64,000 nucleotides of DNA from Salegentibacter maritimus (lineage in GTDB: Bacteria; Bacteroidota; Bacteroidia; Flavobacteriales; Flavobacteriaceae): positions 283,217 through 347,216 of the forward strand of contig NZ_JAEHOK010000001.1 in the NCBI RefSeq assembly GCF_016236915.1. Reading direction: 5' to 3'. The notes beneath the pieces were generated by a model. That model worked only from the letters and a program-made list of their open reading frames with translations, had not been told where the DNA came from and did not search any database. Each line of letters opens with the position of its first letter. The first letter of the stretch is position 1. Both the position numbers and the translations under genes were made by a program. Of the stretch, positions 36,784-45,709 are shown piece after piece.

Positions 36784-37365
36784 TTATCTTAAAAATGGTA
36801 TTCTAAGGAAATATTTAGGGCTTTTGGACTTTTTTATTCTAATTGAATTATAAACAATCAAAGTTACATTCAAAATATAAAGAATAACAAAATATGCCGT
36901 AATCACTAACGGGTTTAAACGCAACGAAATAGAAATATCAAAAATAATCCTAACAAAAATTAACAGGTAAAATAAAAATATGAAAAGACACCACGTTATT
37001 TGAAAATTGACTACTTCCTTTCCAAATTCGTCCACTTTATGAACATTATTTTTCTTAGAAACCCACATCACCAAAGGAATTAGAACACCTAAAATTGGGA
37101 AGAAAAGAAAGCTTAGTGCCGAAGTATTAAGCAAAACCAAATAAGAGCTGTTCTTTTCTAACTTCCAATCAATAAGCTCCTCTGATGTTACACCAAGCCC
37201 TTTAGCTATGCGTTGTAAAGTATCTCCTCTTGGTTGGGTCTCTCCTTTCTCAATACGCTGAATGGTTCTTAAACTAATACCGGATTCTTCTGCTAAAAAC
37301 TCCTGGGAAAAACCTTTTCTTTTTCTTAGTTCAATTAATCTATTTGCTAACTCATTATCTTTCAT
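36784..37365 (-). CDS. XRE-family HTH regulator with C-terminal membrane domain
   Basis: 193 residues from ATG 37365; ATG 37374 is an alternative. The HTH lies at about 6-62 (RLIELRKRKGFSQEFLAEES, RTIQRIEKGETQP). Three or four membrane helices of DUF4870-like type follow (about 75-185), so this would be a membrane-bound regulator. A -7 box TAGATTTG lies just upstream. Targets are unknown. Confidence 0.85.
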   Translation of the reverse strand: MKDNELANRLIELRKRKGFSQEFLAEESGISLRTIQRIEKGETQPRGDTLQRIAKGLGVTSEELIDWKLEKNSSYLVLLNTSALSFLFFPILGVLIPLVMWVSKKNNVHKVDEFGKEVVNFQITWCLFIFLFYLLIFVRIIFDISISLRLNPLVITAYFVILYILNVTLIVYNSIRIKKSKSPKYFLRIPFLR

Positions 37366-37493
37366 AAATATCATTTAATGTTTTAGCAAATCTATACTGA
37401 AGCCTGGAAAAATCTTGCGACACACTTATGACATATTTACGCCAGGTCTGTCCCACAGTAGGATAAGACACATTTTTGTTGGTTTAAATTTAA

Positions 37494-37536
37494 GTAAACT
37501 ACCTCGAGGTGTTACACCCTTTGGCCTTGCCAATAA
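37494..37536. repeat. Intergenic repeat A, copy A3 (short form)
   Basis: 43 bp: GTAAACTACCTCGAGGTG then TTACACCCTTTGGCCTTGCC and AATAA. It keeps both ends of repeat A but lacks the central 50-odd bases between the two CCTCGGGG boxes. The final hairpin is TTGGC-CTT-GCCAA, with the loop changed and the stem kept. Confidence 0.78.
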
Positions 37537-37576
37537 ACCTAAGTTTTAATGGTACTTAAAAAAAATCTTATATGTA

Positions 37577-37717
37577 TTACTCCCATTCAGGAAGGATTGT
37601 TTCATCGTAAGCCTGGCTTAATAATATATCGTCTTCATAAACCCTATGAGCGATTTCAAATTCCAACTCTAACTTTTTTCTTTCAAGCTTTATATTTGAT
37701 GTAGTAATTTTAGACAT
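37577..37717 (-). CDS. 46-residue ORF behind the carboxylase operon, unknown function
   Basis: ATG at 37717-37715 and TAA at 37579-37577, starting 54 bp after the carboxyltransferase stop on the same strand. It begins MSKITTSNIKLERKKLELEF and ends AYDETILPEWE. It is strongly charged and probably helical, with an acidic end. Operon position and protein-like composition suggest a real gene, but I do not recognise a family. Confidence 0.5.
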   Translation of the reverse strand: MSKITTSNIKLERKKLELEFEIAHRVYEDDILLSQAYDETILPEWE

Positions 37718-37771
37718 ATTCTTTAATCTTTATGTGTTAATTGTTCTAAAAATAAACAAAAACAAATTAAT

Positions 37772-39313
37772 TTATAGGGGAATGTTCCCATGTTTACGCT
37801 CTGGCCTTAGTACCTCCTTGTTTTCCAGCATACTAAAACCTTTCAGCAATTTTCTACGTGTTTCCTGTGGCATAATCACCTCATCTATAAATCCGCGTTG
37901 CGCAGCTTCAAAAGGATTGGCAAAAGTCTCGGCATATTCAGCTTCCTTTTCGGCCAGTTTTGCTTCACTATCTTTAGCTTCTTTAATTTCCTTTCTAAAA
38001 ATAATCTCACTAGCTCCTTTGGCTCCCATTACGGCAATTTCGGCAGTTGGCCAGGCAAAATTAAGGTCGGCACCAATATGCTTGGAATTCATTACATCGT
38101 AAGCCCCACCATAAGCTTTTCGGGTAATTACGGTAACTTTTGGTACCGTAGCTTCACTAAGTGCATAAAGTAACTTGGCCCCGTGTAAAATAATACCGTT
38201 CCATTCCTGGTCTGTACCCGGCAAAAACCCCGGAACATCTACCAATACCAACAATGGAATATTAAAGCAGTCGCAAAACCGGGTAAAACGAGCTGCTTTT
38301 TTAGACGAATCTACATCTAAAACCCCGGCCAGGCTCATGGGTTGGTTGGCAACAATTCCAATACTTCTTCCGCCCAGGCGGGCAAAACCAACAATAATAT
38401 TTTCGGCATAGTCTTTATGGATTTCAAAAAACGAATCTGTATCAATAATTCCCTTTATTACCTCATGCATATCATAAGGCTTTGTAGAACTGTCGGGTAC
38501 AATACTATCCAGTTCTTCCCGAATTTCGTCTCCCATTGTATAGTGAAGTTTTTCCGGTGCTTTTTTGTTATTCTGCGGCATATAGCTTACCAGTTTCCTG
38601 ATATCTTCCAGGCAGGCAATATCATTAAAAGAAGTGATATGTGTAACCCCAGATTTTGTGGCGTGGGTAGAAGCTCCTCCTAGCTCTTCGGAAGTCACTT
38701 CTTCGTTGGTTACCGTTTTTACCACATTTGGACCGGTTACAAACATATAGCTGGTATCCTGCACCATAAGGGTGAAATCTGTCATGGCAGGCGAATAAAC
38801 AGCTCCGCCGGCACAAGGCCCCATAATAGCTGAAATTTGTGGAATTACACCTGAAGCTTTTACATTTCTATGAAAAATATCGGCATAGCCTCCCAAAGAT
38901 TTTACTCCCTCCTGAATTCTGGCTCCTCCTGAATCGTTTAAGCCAATCATGGGGGCTCCTACCTTTACCGCAAGATCTATTACCTTACAAATTTTCTCTG
39001 CATGTGTTTCTGAAAGAGAACCACCAAAAACGGTAAAATCCTGGGCGAAAACATAAACCAGTTTTCCGTTAATGGTACCGTATCCGGTTACCACGCCATC
39101 CCCATAAAATTTTTGGTCTTCCATTCCGAACCCGGTAGTTCTATGGGTTACCAAAATCCCCATTTCTTCAAAAGAACCTTCGTCTAATAGATAATCTATA
39201 CGTTCGCGGGCCGTAAGTTTCTTTTTCTCATGTTGCCTGGCTATTCGATCTTCTCCTCCACCTAGTTTCGCCTTCTTAATTTTATCCTGTAACTTTTCTA
39301 TATTCTGACTCAT
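37772..39313 (-). CDS. Acyl-CoA carboxylase beta subunit (propionyl-CoA carboxylase type)
   Basis: 513 residues from ATG 39313. The N-terminal half carries [19 protein letters not shown] and [11 protein letters not shown], and [12 protein letters not shown] is one oxyanion hole. The C-terminal half has [20 protein letters not shown] and [19 protein letters not shown]. The pattern is PccB/MmdA-like, so the acceptor is probably propionyl- or acetyl-CoA rather than methylcrotonyl-CoA. It is third in the minus-strand operon after the biotin carrier and biotin carboxylase genes. Confidence 0.92.
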   Translation of the reverse strand: MSQNIEKLQDKIKKAKLGGGEDRIARQHEKKKLTARERIDYLLDEGSFEEMGILVTHRTTGFGMEDQKFYGDGVVTGYGTINGKLVYVFAQDFTVFGGSLSETHAEKICKVIDLAVKVGAPMIGLNDSGGARIQEGVKSLGGYADIFHRNVKASGVIPQISAIMGPCAGGAVYSPAMTDFTLMVQDTSYMFVTGPNVVKTVTNEEVTSEELGGASTHATKSGVTHITSFNDIACLEDIRKLVSYMPQNNKKAPEKLHYTMGDEIREELDSIVPDSSTKPYDMHEVIKGIIDTDSFFEIHKDYAENIIVGFARLGGRSIGIVANQPMSLAGVLDVDSSKKAARFTRFCDCFNIPLLVLVDVPGFLPGTDQEWNGIILHGAKLLYALSEATVPKVTVITRKAYGGAYDVMNSKHIGADLNFAWPTAEIAVMGAKGASEIIFRKEIKEAKDSEAKLAEKEAEYAETFANPFEAAQRGFIDEVIMPQETRRKLLKGFSMLENKEVLRPERKHGNIPL

Positions 39314-39436
39314 CAATATTTTCTTTTACTCAGTTATCGAGATTTACATACTCCAAGCTATCACTCGAAATTGATTTTTTCTTTAATATTTTATGGACAA
39401 GAGATGCTTTATGCTAACTCAAAAAGAATTATTATT

Positions 39437-40879
39437 TCAGTTTTGAGGGATACGCAATTGCTGCTTATCTTCAAGGTACTTTTTTAAAGCTACCAATGCC
39501 GCAAGTTTTGCTTCTTCCTGAATTTCATCTTCAAGTTTTTCAGCGGTATAGTACTTTTTTACAAAATGGGTATCAAAGTTTCCACTTCTAAATGCCTCAT
39601 GTTCAAAAACAAACTTACCAAAAGGAAGCGTGGTCATTACCCCTTCAATTTCGTATTCATGTATGGCCTTCAGCATTAATTGAATTGCTTCCTCACGGGT
39701 TTTCCCGTACGTAATTAATTTTGACAACATGGGGTCGTAATAAATAGGAACTTCCATCCCTTCTTCAAAACCATTATCAACCCGAATATTTGCTCCTTTT
39801 GGAATAGTATATTTTTTCAATTTACCTACGCTTGGCATAAAATTATCCATAGGGTCTTCAGCATACACTCGAAGTTCAACTGCGTGTCCTCTAATTTTTA
39901 AGTCTTCCTGTAGCAAATTTAATTTTTCGCCCCGGGCTATTTTAATTTGCTGCTCTACCAGGTCTATCCCCGTTATATATTCGGTAACGGGATGTTCTAC
40001 CTGCAAACGGGTATTCATCTCCAGGAAATAGAAGTTTTTATGTTCGTCGAATAAAAATTCAACCGTACCGGCACCTACATAATCACAGGCCTTTGCCACC
40101 TTTACGGCTGCTTTTCCCATTTGTTTCCGCAGTTTGTAGTCTAACACCACCGAGGGTGCTTCTTCTACTACTTTTTGATGTCTACGTTGAATACTACACT
40201 CACGTTCAAAAAGATGAAGGTAATTTCCGTGGGAATCGGCCAGCACCTGAATTTCTATGTGCCTGGGTGATGAAACATATTTTTCGATAAAAACGGCCCC
40301 ATCACCAAAAGCCGACTCTGCCTCGCTGATAGCGCGTTTCATTTGGTCTTCAAGGTCTTTTTCTTCTTCTACAATACGCATTCCCTTTCCCCCACCACCG
40401 GCAGAGGCTTTTATAAGAATAGGAAAGCCAATTTTCCTGGCAATTTCTTTGGCTTTATCCACATTGGTTATGGCCTTATCTATACCGGGAACCATAGGGA
40501 TATCGTATGCTTTTACTGCATCTTTAGCGGCCAGTTTACTTCCCATAATTTTAATGGCTTTAGAGCCGGGACCTATCCAGGTAATACCATTCTTTTCAAC
40601 ATTTTCGGCAAAATTGGCATTTTCACTTAAAAAACCGTACCCCGGATGAATGCCGTCTACCCCTAAATCTTTCGCAACTTCAATTATTTTATCTCCTTTA
40701 AGGTACGACTCGTTAGACGGTGCTTCACCAACGCAAACGGCTTCGTCGGCAAATTTTACATGGGGTGCATTCCTGTCGGCTGTAGAAAAAATGGCAACGG
40801 TTTTAATTCCCATTTTTTGAATGGTCTTCATAAGCCTAAGTGCAATCTCTCCCCTATTTGCTATTAATATTTTCTTCAT
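39437..40879 (-). CDS. Biotin carboxylase subunit of acyl-CoA carboxylase
   Basis: 480 residues from ATG 40879. MKKILIANRGEIALRLMKT opens the biotin carboxylase fold, the ATP-grasp glycine loop is ASAGGGGKGMRIV, EKYVSSPRHIEIQVLAD and FLEMNTRLQVEHPVTE complete the active site. It carboxylates biotin on the carrier encoded just upstream. Its sequence is AccC-like, but the context argues for an acyl-CoA carboxylase with the adjacent beta subunit. Confidence 0.93.
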   Translation of the reverse strand: MKKILIANRGEIALRLMKTIQKMGIKTVAIFSTADRNAPHVKFADEAVCVGEAPSNESYLKGDKIIEVAKDLGVDGIHPGYGFLSENANFAENVEKNGITWIGPGSKAIKIMGSKLAAKDAVKAYDIPMVPGIDKAITNVDKAKEIARKIGFPILIKASAGGGGKGMRIVEEEKDLEDQMKRAISEAESAFGDGAVFIEKYVSSPRHIEIQVLADSHGNYLHLFERECSIQRRHQKVVEEAPSVVLDYKLRKQMGKAAVKVAKACDYVGAGTVEFLFDEHKNFYFLEMNTRLQVEHPVTEYITGIDLVEQQIKIARGEKLNLLQEDLKIRGHAVELRVYAEDPMDNFMPSVGKLKKYTIPKGANIRVDNGFEEGMEVPIYYDPMLSKLITYGKTREEAIQLMLKAIHEYEIEGVMTTLPFGKFVFEHEAFRSGNFDTHFVKKYYTAEKLEDEIQEEAKLAALVALKKYLEDKQQLRIPQN

Positions 40880-40934
40880 TTTAATAATTTTGAATTTAAA
40901 TTCAGTAAAAGCTTTTTAAACCTTATTTTCTGAA

Positions 40935-41420
40935 TTATTCCATTTCAATTAACAACTGATTCTTTTCTACGGTTTCCCCTTTTTGAACTGAAACAGATTT
41001 AACTACTCCATCTCTGGGAGCTACAAGTGTATTCTCCATTTTCATGGCCTCTAAAACCAACAGGTAATCTCCTTCGTTTACCGTATCACCTTCCTTAACA
41101 TTTACTTCAAGGATAAGTCCCGGCATTGGTGCTTTAAGATCATTGACCTTTTGGGCAGCACCAAGGGAAAGCCCCATTTCTTCTATAAGTAAATCCAACT
41201 CGTTAGAAATGGCCACTTTATAGGTATTAGAATTAATTTTGATATTGTATTGTCGCTGCAGAAAATCTCTGGAAACAACTTCAGCTTTAAAACTGCGGTT
41301 TTCCTGCAATAAGTGGTAATGTTTATCTGTAATTTGTTGAGTATCTAGAGAAGCAATCTGGTTTTTAGTAAATTCAAATGTATAGGCATCATTTACGGTA
41401 ACCTTATAATTTTTATCCAT
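40935..41420 (-). CDS. Biotin carboxyl carrier protein of acyl-CoA carboxylase
   Basis: 161 residues from ATG 41420; the TTG five codons earlier overlaps the leader. The C-terminal biotinyl domain (about 90-161) contains the biotin-Lys motif EAMKMEN. The N-terminal 85 residues are a small beta domain seen in stand-alone flavobacterial carriers. It is first gene of the carboxylase operon, with a TAAATTTG box just upstream. Confidence 0.92.
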   Translation of the reverse strand: MDKNYKVTVNDAYTFEFTKNQIASLDTQQITDKHYHLLQENRSFKAEVVSRDFLQRQYNIKINSNTYKVAISNELDLLIEEMGLSLGAAQKVNDLKAPMPGLILEVNVKEGDTVNEGDYLLVLEAMKMENTLVAPRDGVVKSVSVQKGETVEKNQLLIEME

Positions 41421-41585
41421 AGTTTCTTTTTTCAAATTTAATTTGAAGCTTGTTTTGTAAATATAGAAAATCGTTTGAAACTAATTTAAAGACAAATCAG
41501 AATTACCCGGTATAAATTCACAAAAGTTTAAAATAATCCTGAATTACATTTCTTATTTTAGGGTAAAACCAAAAAACTAAGAATT

Positions 41586-41999
41586 ATGAAAAAATTATTT
41601 TTAACAGGCTTATTGGTATTTTTAGGAATCACTTTTGGGCATGCTCAAAAATCTGAATTACCCGAAATGGTATCGGCCTACGTTTCGCAACTTTTTCCGA
41701 ATGAAAAAATTAAAACTGTAGAAATTGATAAAGGAGATAATTGGGAAAAATTTGAAATTAAAATGTCTGAAGGTACCGAACTTAGTTTCGACCAGAATAA
41801 CCAGCCGACTGAAATAAAGTGTAAAAGCGGAATTCCTGCACCAGCTTTACCGCTTAATATTGCTGGTTACATAACTAAAAACCATTCAAATATTAAAATT
41901 ATAGAATATGAAATGGATAAAGAAGGACACGAAGTTAAACTGGAAAATGGAGATGAACTGAAATTTGATTCAAAAGGAAATTTTGTAGAAATGAATTAA
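41586..41999 (+). CDS. Secreted PepSY-like protein (DUF2874)
   Basis: 137 residues. Signal peptide MKKLFLTGLLVFLGITFGHAQ. Two PepSY-like repeats follow: VSAYVSQLFPNEKIKTVEID..ELSFDQNNQPTEIKC and IAGYITKNHSNIKIIEYEMD..ELKFDSKGNFVEMN. These small periplasmic proteins resemble beta-lactamase-inhibitor folds; their function is unknown. Confidence 0.85.
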   Translation: MKKLFLTGLLVFLGITFGHAQKSELPEMVSAYVSQLFPNEKIKTVEIDKGDNWEKFEIKMSEGTELSFDQNNQPTEIKCKSGIPAPALPLNIAGYITKNHSNIKIIEYEMDKEGHEVKLENGDELKFDSKGNFVEMN

Positions 42000-42020
42000 T
42001 AGATTTTTCCCTTTAAATTA

Positions 42021-42057
42021 AAAAATCCCCGTAGAGAATAATTTTACGGGGATTTTT
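42021..42057. terminator. Bidirectional terminator between PepSY-like and CstB-like genes
   Basis: The stem AAAAATCCCCGTA / TACGGGGATTTTT with an 11-nt loop lies between convergent genes. Confidence 0.88.
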
Positions 42058-42078
42058 GATTAAATAAGTGCCTAAAAA

Positions 42079-43425
42079 TTATTTATCGCTAAACTCTTTA
42101 ATTGCTTCGCTTAAATCGTACACTTTAGCATCTTTGAATTTATTTTCAAGAATACTGCTTCCGGCAGCCGAACGATACCCACCTGCGCAATGCACCATAA
42201 AAGGTTTACCTTCGGGAAGCTCGTCGGCACGGTTTCTTAGTTCGTTTAATGGAATAGCTACCGCATCTTCAAAAATCTTACCTTCTGCAACTTCACCTTC
42301 ATTTCTAATATCTACAATGGTATAGTTTTCTTTATTTGCTTTAAAATCTTCCAGGTCGAAATTATCTGAAGTTTTAGAAGCTTTTTCAGATAAAGTTAAT
42401 ACACCTTTCATTTGCTTTTCATAACCAATTTTTGCAGTTCTTTCCAATAAATCATCAATTTGATCTACGCTTTCAACTACCAGGTAAAAAGCTTCATTGG
42501 GCTCTATAATTGCACCCAGCCAGGTTTCGTATTTATCACCTTGAGATCTGGCCATAATATTGATACTGTTGGATAGATGACCTTTTTTGTAAACATCTCC
42601 ATCACGAGCGTCTACAACAGTTACCCCCTCTTCTGGTGCTTCATCTACATTAAGTTTTACCGGCACGCCATATTTTGCTTTTTGTACATTTAAAGCACCA
42701 CTTCTATTCAAGTCTACATTAAACCCAAAATAAGAAGGAATAAAAGGCTGATCTTTTAAGATTTCTGCTACAAACTCTTCTTCGGTTTGGTCTTTAAAAG
42801 CCCAGTTGCCCTGTCGCTCATTACCTAAGGTACTGGAAGAAGCATCACTCATATTTTTCCCACAAAGGGAACCTGCACCGTGTGCCGGGTAAATTAAAGT
42901 ATCATCGGGCAAATGAGTAAACTTGTTTTGCATGGTGTGGTACATTTGCTTTGCCAATTCTACGCGTTTTGCCTTCATATTCCCGGCTTTTTCGCGTAAA
43001 TCTGGTCTTCCTACATTACCAATAAACAGGGTGTCTCCACTAAACATAGCTGTTTCACCATTTTCTTCAGCTATAAAAGTTAAACTATCTGGCGAGTGAC
43101 CCGGCGTGTGCAAGGCTTTTACACTAACACTGCCTATTTTAACATCATCTCCTTCATCAAAAGCTGTATGTGGATAGTCTACCCCAACTTTCTCGCTGAT
43201 ATAAATTTTAGCACCGGTTTCTTGCTGGATTTGTAAATGCCCACTTACAAAATCGGCGTGCGGATGCGTTTCAAAAACTGCCACAATTTTCGCCCCGTTT
43301 TCTTCGGCATATTTGTAATACTGCATAGGATTACGGCTGGGATCTACCAGTGCCATTTCACCATTACTTACAAGGGCATAAGAATAATGCGCTAAGGCTT
43401 CGTCTTTAAATTGTTTTATTTTCAT
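42079..43425 (-). CDS. CstB-like persulfide dioxygenase with pseudo-rhodanese and rhodanese domains
   Basis: 448 residues from ATG 43425. The metallo-beta-lactamase persulfide dioxygenase domain is at about 1-240. The mononuclear-iron ligands known from ETHE1 correspond to H54 (THPHADF), H110 (TPGH) and D131 (SGD). A first rhodanese domain (about 255-350) has no Cys in its loop. A second (about 360-445) has the active loop CAGGYRS with C413. Order and length match Staphylococcus CstB (444 residues), which turns low-molecular-weight persulfides into thiosulfate. It overlaps the upstream sterol desaturase gene by 20 bp and is preceded by operator site 2. Confidence 0.9.
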   Translation of the reverse strand: MKIKQFKDEALAHYSYALVSNGEMALVDPSRNPMQYYKYAEENGAKIVAVFETHPHADFVSGHLQIQQETGAKIYISEKVGVDYPHTAFDEGDDVKIGSVSVKALHTPGHSPDSLTFIAEENGETAMFSGDTLFIGNVGRPDLREKAGNMKAKRVELAKQMYHTMQNKFTHLPDDTLIYPAHGAGSLCGKNMSDASSSTLGNERQGNWAFKDQTEEEFVAEILKDQPFIPSYFGFNVDLNRSGALNVQKAKYGVPVKLNVDEAPEEGVTVVDARDGDVYKKGHLSNSINIMARSQGDKYETWLGAIIEPNEAFYLVVESVDQIDDLLERTAKIGYEKQMKGVLTLSEKASKTSDNFDLEDFKANKENYTIVDIRNEGEVAEGKIFEDAVAIPLNELRNRADELPEGKPFMVHCAGGYRSAAGSSILENKFKDAKVYDLSEAIKEFSDK

Positions 43426-44338
43426 TATATATACTTTTTTTATTGTTATTAAATTGATTCTTCACTTTACTTTTTCTAAATGGAAAAGCCATTTGATTTT
43501 TAAAGTCTTCAGGAAATTCTTCATCTCCTTCAAAACCCAGTTCTATACTCTTGCCTTCCTTCGGAATATAGGCCGTGCCAAATAAAAAATCCCAAATACT
43601 AAGGCTTAAGCCAAAGTTCATACCGTATGGCCTATCTTCCGGAAGCGCTTTTGCGTGATGCCAAATATGCATCTTCGGATTGTTGAGAAGATACCCAAAT
43701 ACCCCATAGTTCCAACCTACATTGGCGTGATTTAGATGTCCTATAAAGACTGCAAACATATGTACTACAAAAAACTCCTGAATTCCAAATCCTATCATAG
43801 CCAAGGGAATATACTGCACCGATTTATATATTATGGTTTCCATAAAATGAAATCTAAACTGTGCTGCAAAACCCATTTCCTTTACGCTGTGATGTACTTT
43901 ATGGAATTCCCATAGCCAGGGCTGTTTATGCAATTGCCTATGAACGTTCCATTGTATAAAATCTGCAATCACAAACATAATTAGCAACTGCGCCCAAACC
44001 GGAAAATCCTGAACCTCTATAGCTACAATATTGGTAATTCCAAAAAGCCCCAGAAAATCATTAAATAATTCTACAGCCACATTAGAAAGTGCATTATAGC
44101 CAACCAACGAAAACAGAAAAAAATTAAATAAAATATAGAACGTATCCAGCCAGAACCCTTTACGGAAAAGCTTTTGATCTTTTCTCCAGGGAATCACTAT
44201 TTCCAGCAACCAAACCAAAACTGACAATCCTATAAGCCAATAAAAATAATTGGTCCAGGATGGATTACTAATTTCATTTACCAAATAATTAAAATATCCG
44301 GTAAAAGAATTGGTTATTATTTGAATGTACTTTTCCAA
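43406..44338 (-). CDS. Sterol desaturase/fatty acid hydroxylase-family membrane protein
   Basis: 310 residues from TTG 44338 (MEKYIQIITNSFTGYF). There is no ATG that would spare the helices, and the upstream ATG at 44419 is inside the operator. Four to six membrane helices. The di-iron histidine motifs are HRQLH, HKVHHS, HLNH and HIWHH. The family hydroxylates or desaturates lipids with oxygen. The gene overlaps and precedes the CstB-like gene, which links a lipid hydroxylase to persulfide metabolism; its substrate is unknown. Confidence 0.82.
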   Translation of the reverse strand: MEKYIQIITNSFTGYFNYLVNEISNPSWTNYFYWLIGLSVLVWLLEIVIPWRKDQKLFRKGFWLDTFYILFNFFLFSLVGYNALSNVAVELFNDFLGLFGITNIVAIEVQDFPVWAQLLIMFVIADFIQWNVHRQLHKQPWLWEFHKVHHSVKEMGFAAQFRFHFMETIIYKSVQYIPLAMIGFGIQEFFVVHMFAVFIGHLNHANVGWNYGVFGYLLNNPKMHIWHHAKALPEDRPYGMNFGLSLSIWDFLFGTAYIPKEGKSIELGFEGDEEFPEDFKNQMAFPFRKSKVKNQFNNNKKSIYNENKTI

Positions 44339-44359
44339 ACAGTTAAAAATTTCTTGCAG

Positions 44360-44403
44360 CAAAAATATAATAATCTTACACTTCGGGCAGTAACTTTTGT
44401 TAC
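44360..44403 (-). promoter_or_regulatory. Crp/Fnr-type operator and -7 box before the desaturase-CstB-like operon (site 2)
   Basis: GTAACTTTTGTTAC (plus strand) at 44390-44403, 22 bp from TATTTTTG (44360-44367, minus), which fits TAnnTTTG. The TTG start at 44338 is 21 bp downstream of the box. The extended form on the minus strand is CTGTAAC-N4-GTTACTG. Confidence 0.75.
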
Positions 44404-44423
44404 AGTTGCCATAAAGCAACTTT

Positions 44424-44522
44424 GTAAACTACCTCGGGGCAAGCCCACGAGGCATTCGTTGGAAACAAATTTTTAATTTCATGCAAGCCCCGGGGTAATA
44501 AAACCTTTGGCGGTGCCAATAA
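44424..44522. repeat. Three-hairpin intergenic repeat A, copy A4 (long form)
   Basis: 99 bp with the first hairpin perfect: CCTCG-GGGC-AA-GCCC-A-CGAGG. It ends CCTTTGGCGGTGCCAATAA. The second hairpin is damaged (CATGCAAGCCCCGG). It lies between two operator sites, outside any gene. Confidence 0.85.
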
Positions 44523-44583
44523 TATGATTTTAAAAGTTTAAAGGCTGTATTAGTTCCGGGATATATACACTAATAGATTAGAG

Positions 44584-44731
44584 GCTGTCTGAAAAGTCTA
44601 TTCTCGTCAAGCTTAACTTGTTTCAGCTTTTAACATGTTTTTAATTACCAACACGTTAGATCCCCGATAAAGAATCGGGGCAGGCTCTTAAATAAATTTA
44701 AGATGACGGTTTTAAAACATTTTCAGACAGC
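44584..44731. mobile_element. MITE-like element B, copy B2
   Basis: 148 bp with inverted ends GCTGTCTGAAAAG and TTTTCAGACAGC. It is the reverse complement of copy B1, with an extra block of about 30 bp carrying the hairpin CCCCGATAAAGAATCGGGG. There is no coding capacity. Confidence 0.82.
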
Positions 44732-44803
44732 TTCACCCAACAACAAGTTCTTCTTTTAAAAGTTGAATAGAATTCTAAGGCCTATATTCTTTAACAACTA
44801 TTT

Positions 44804-44847
44804 GTAACATTTGTAACAAATAGCTTCTACGGTTTGTTTTATCTTCG
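44804..44847 (+). promoter_or_regulatory. Crp/Fnr-type operator and -7 box before the DoxX-DsrE-SoxB-like row (site 4)
   Basis: GTAACATTTGTAAC at 44804-44817, one mismatch from GTAAC-N4-GTTAC, with 22 bp to TATCTTCG (44840-44847), one mismatch from TAnnTTTG. The spacing equals the other three sites. The ATG of the first gene is 8 bp after the box, so the leader is very short or that ATG is not the true start. Confidence 0.62.
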
Positions 44848-44855
44848 CGCCTTAA

Positions 44856-45218
44856 ATGCAATTCAAGACTTACATAGTAATTTTTTTTACCGCTATTTTC
44901 CTCGGAAAATTCCTGGTACTGGATGCCCGAATGCTTCACAGCGTAATGGATGCCGAAGGCATTGCATTGATAAATCCCTTTTGTAAGAAAAGTGCCCAAC
45001 AAACTACCGACGATATTTTAAGTCAGGATTCTTCTGTTTTGGTCATATCCAGTGATGCTGTATGCAATAGCTTCTTTTATTTTAGCAGTCCTTATTTACC
45101 TGGACAGGAGATTAAAAATAATTTTCACGATTTTAATTATCAAAACCCAGCTGTAATTTCCAGCTATTTCTCCAAAGACTATCCCCCTCCAAAGGCATTA
45201 GTGACATACATGATATAA
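44856..45218 (+). CDS. Orphan membrane-anchored or exported protein, first gene of sulfur row
   Basis: 120 residues from ATG 44856. One N-terminal helix (TYIVIFFTAIFLGKFLVL, about 5-22) is followed by an outer part with two cysteines (C43 in NPFCKK, C70 in DAVCNSFF). I do not recognise a family. It is followed by DoxX after 52 bp and preceded by operator site 4, so a role in sulfur or redox handling is inferred from context only. Confidence 0.6.
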   Translation: MQFKTYIVIFFTAIFLGKFLVLDARMLHSVMDAEGIALINPFCKKSAQQTTDDILSQDSSVLVISSDAVCNSFFYFSSPYLPGQEIKNNFHDFNYQNPAVISSYFSKDYPPPKALVTYMI

Positions 45219-45270
45219 AATCTGGGACCTTTTCCCGGAACCTATTATTATTCACTAATTCTAAAGTTTT

Positions 45271-45678
45271 ATGAATTCACAAATTTTAGTGAGTCGTCGC
45301 TCTATTCAATTGTTAAGGGTGATGCTCAGCGGGATATTTCTCGTGGCCAGTTTACATCATTTACTTAATATCGAAAAAACAGTAAAAAGAATAGATCAAG
45401 CCAATTTTAAAGGAGTCGCCTATTTTTTTGGAAACCCCGAAATATTGGTAATTCTGTCTGGTGTAGTTATGCTTATTGCAGGTTTTGGCCTTCTAATAGG
45501 CTTTAAAACACGCTGGGCAGCAATAATTCTAATGCTTGTTCTAATCCCTATAACCCTTACCGTACAGGTTGGACAAATTACGAGCCTGGGGCCACTTTTT
45601 AAAAACATCGCCATTGCCGGCGGACTCCTGTTTTTTATCCTAAACAATTTTAAAGATCAACAAACAACAAAAATATAA
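45271..45678 (+). CDS. DoxX-family membrane protein
   Basis: 135 residues, four membrane helices, with the DoxX pattern LVASLHHLLNIEKTVKRI and IAGFGLLIGFKTRWAAIILMLVLIPI. The family includes the membrane subunit of thiosulfate:quinone oxidoreductase (DoxD) and quinone-linked redox partners. It lies between the orphan protein and two DsrE-like genes, all on the plus strand. Confidence 0.85.
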   Translation: MNSQILVSRRSIQLLRVMLSGIFLVASLHHLLNIEKTVKRIDQANFKGVAYFFGNPEILVILSGVVMLIAGFGLLIGFKTRWAAIILMLVLIPITLTVQVGQITSLGPLFKNIAIAGGLLFFILNNFKDQQTTKI

Positions 45679-45709
45679 TCGGCTGCTTCAGCCATAAAAT
45701 TTATCAAAA

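Noticed and set aside
38342..38683. Long plus-strand open frames opposite the carboxyltransferase gene
   Set aside because: They are antisense shadows of a strongly conserved protein and have cysteine- and serine-rich, non-protein-like composition.
40257..40649. 130-residue open frame opposite the biotin carboxylase
   Set aside because: Shadow of conserved biotin carboxylase codons; no start context or family likeness.
44424..44522. Repeat A as a CRISPR repeat or JUMPStart element
   Set aside because: Copies are far apart, with no spacers, and lack the JUMPStart core; hairpin structure and scattered placement fit an interspersed element.
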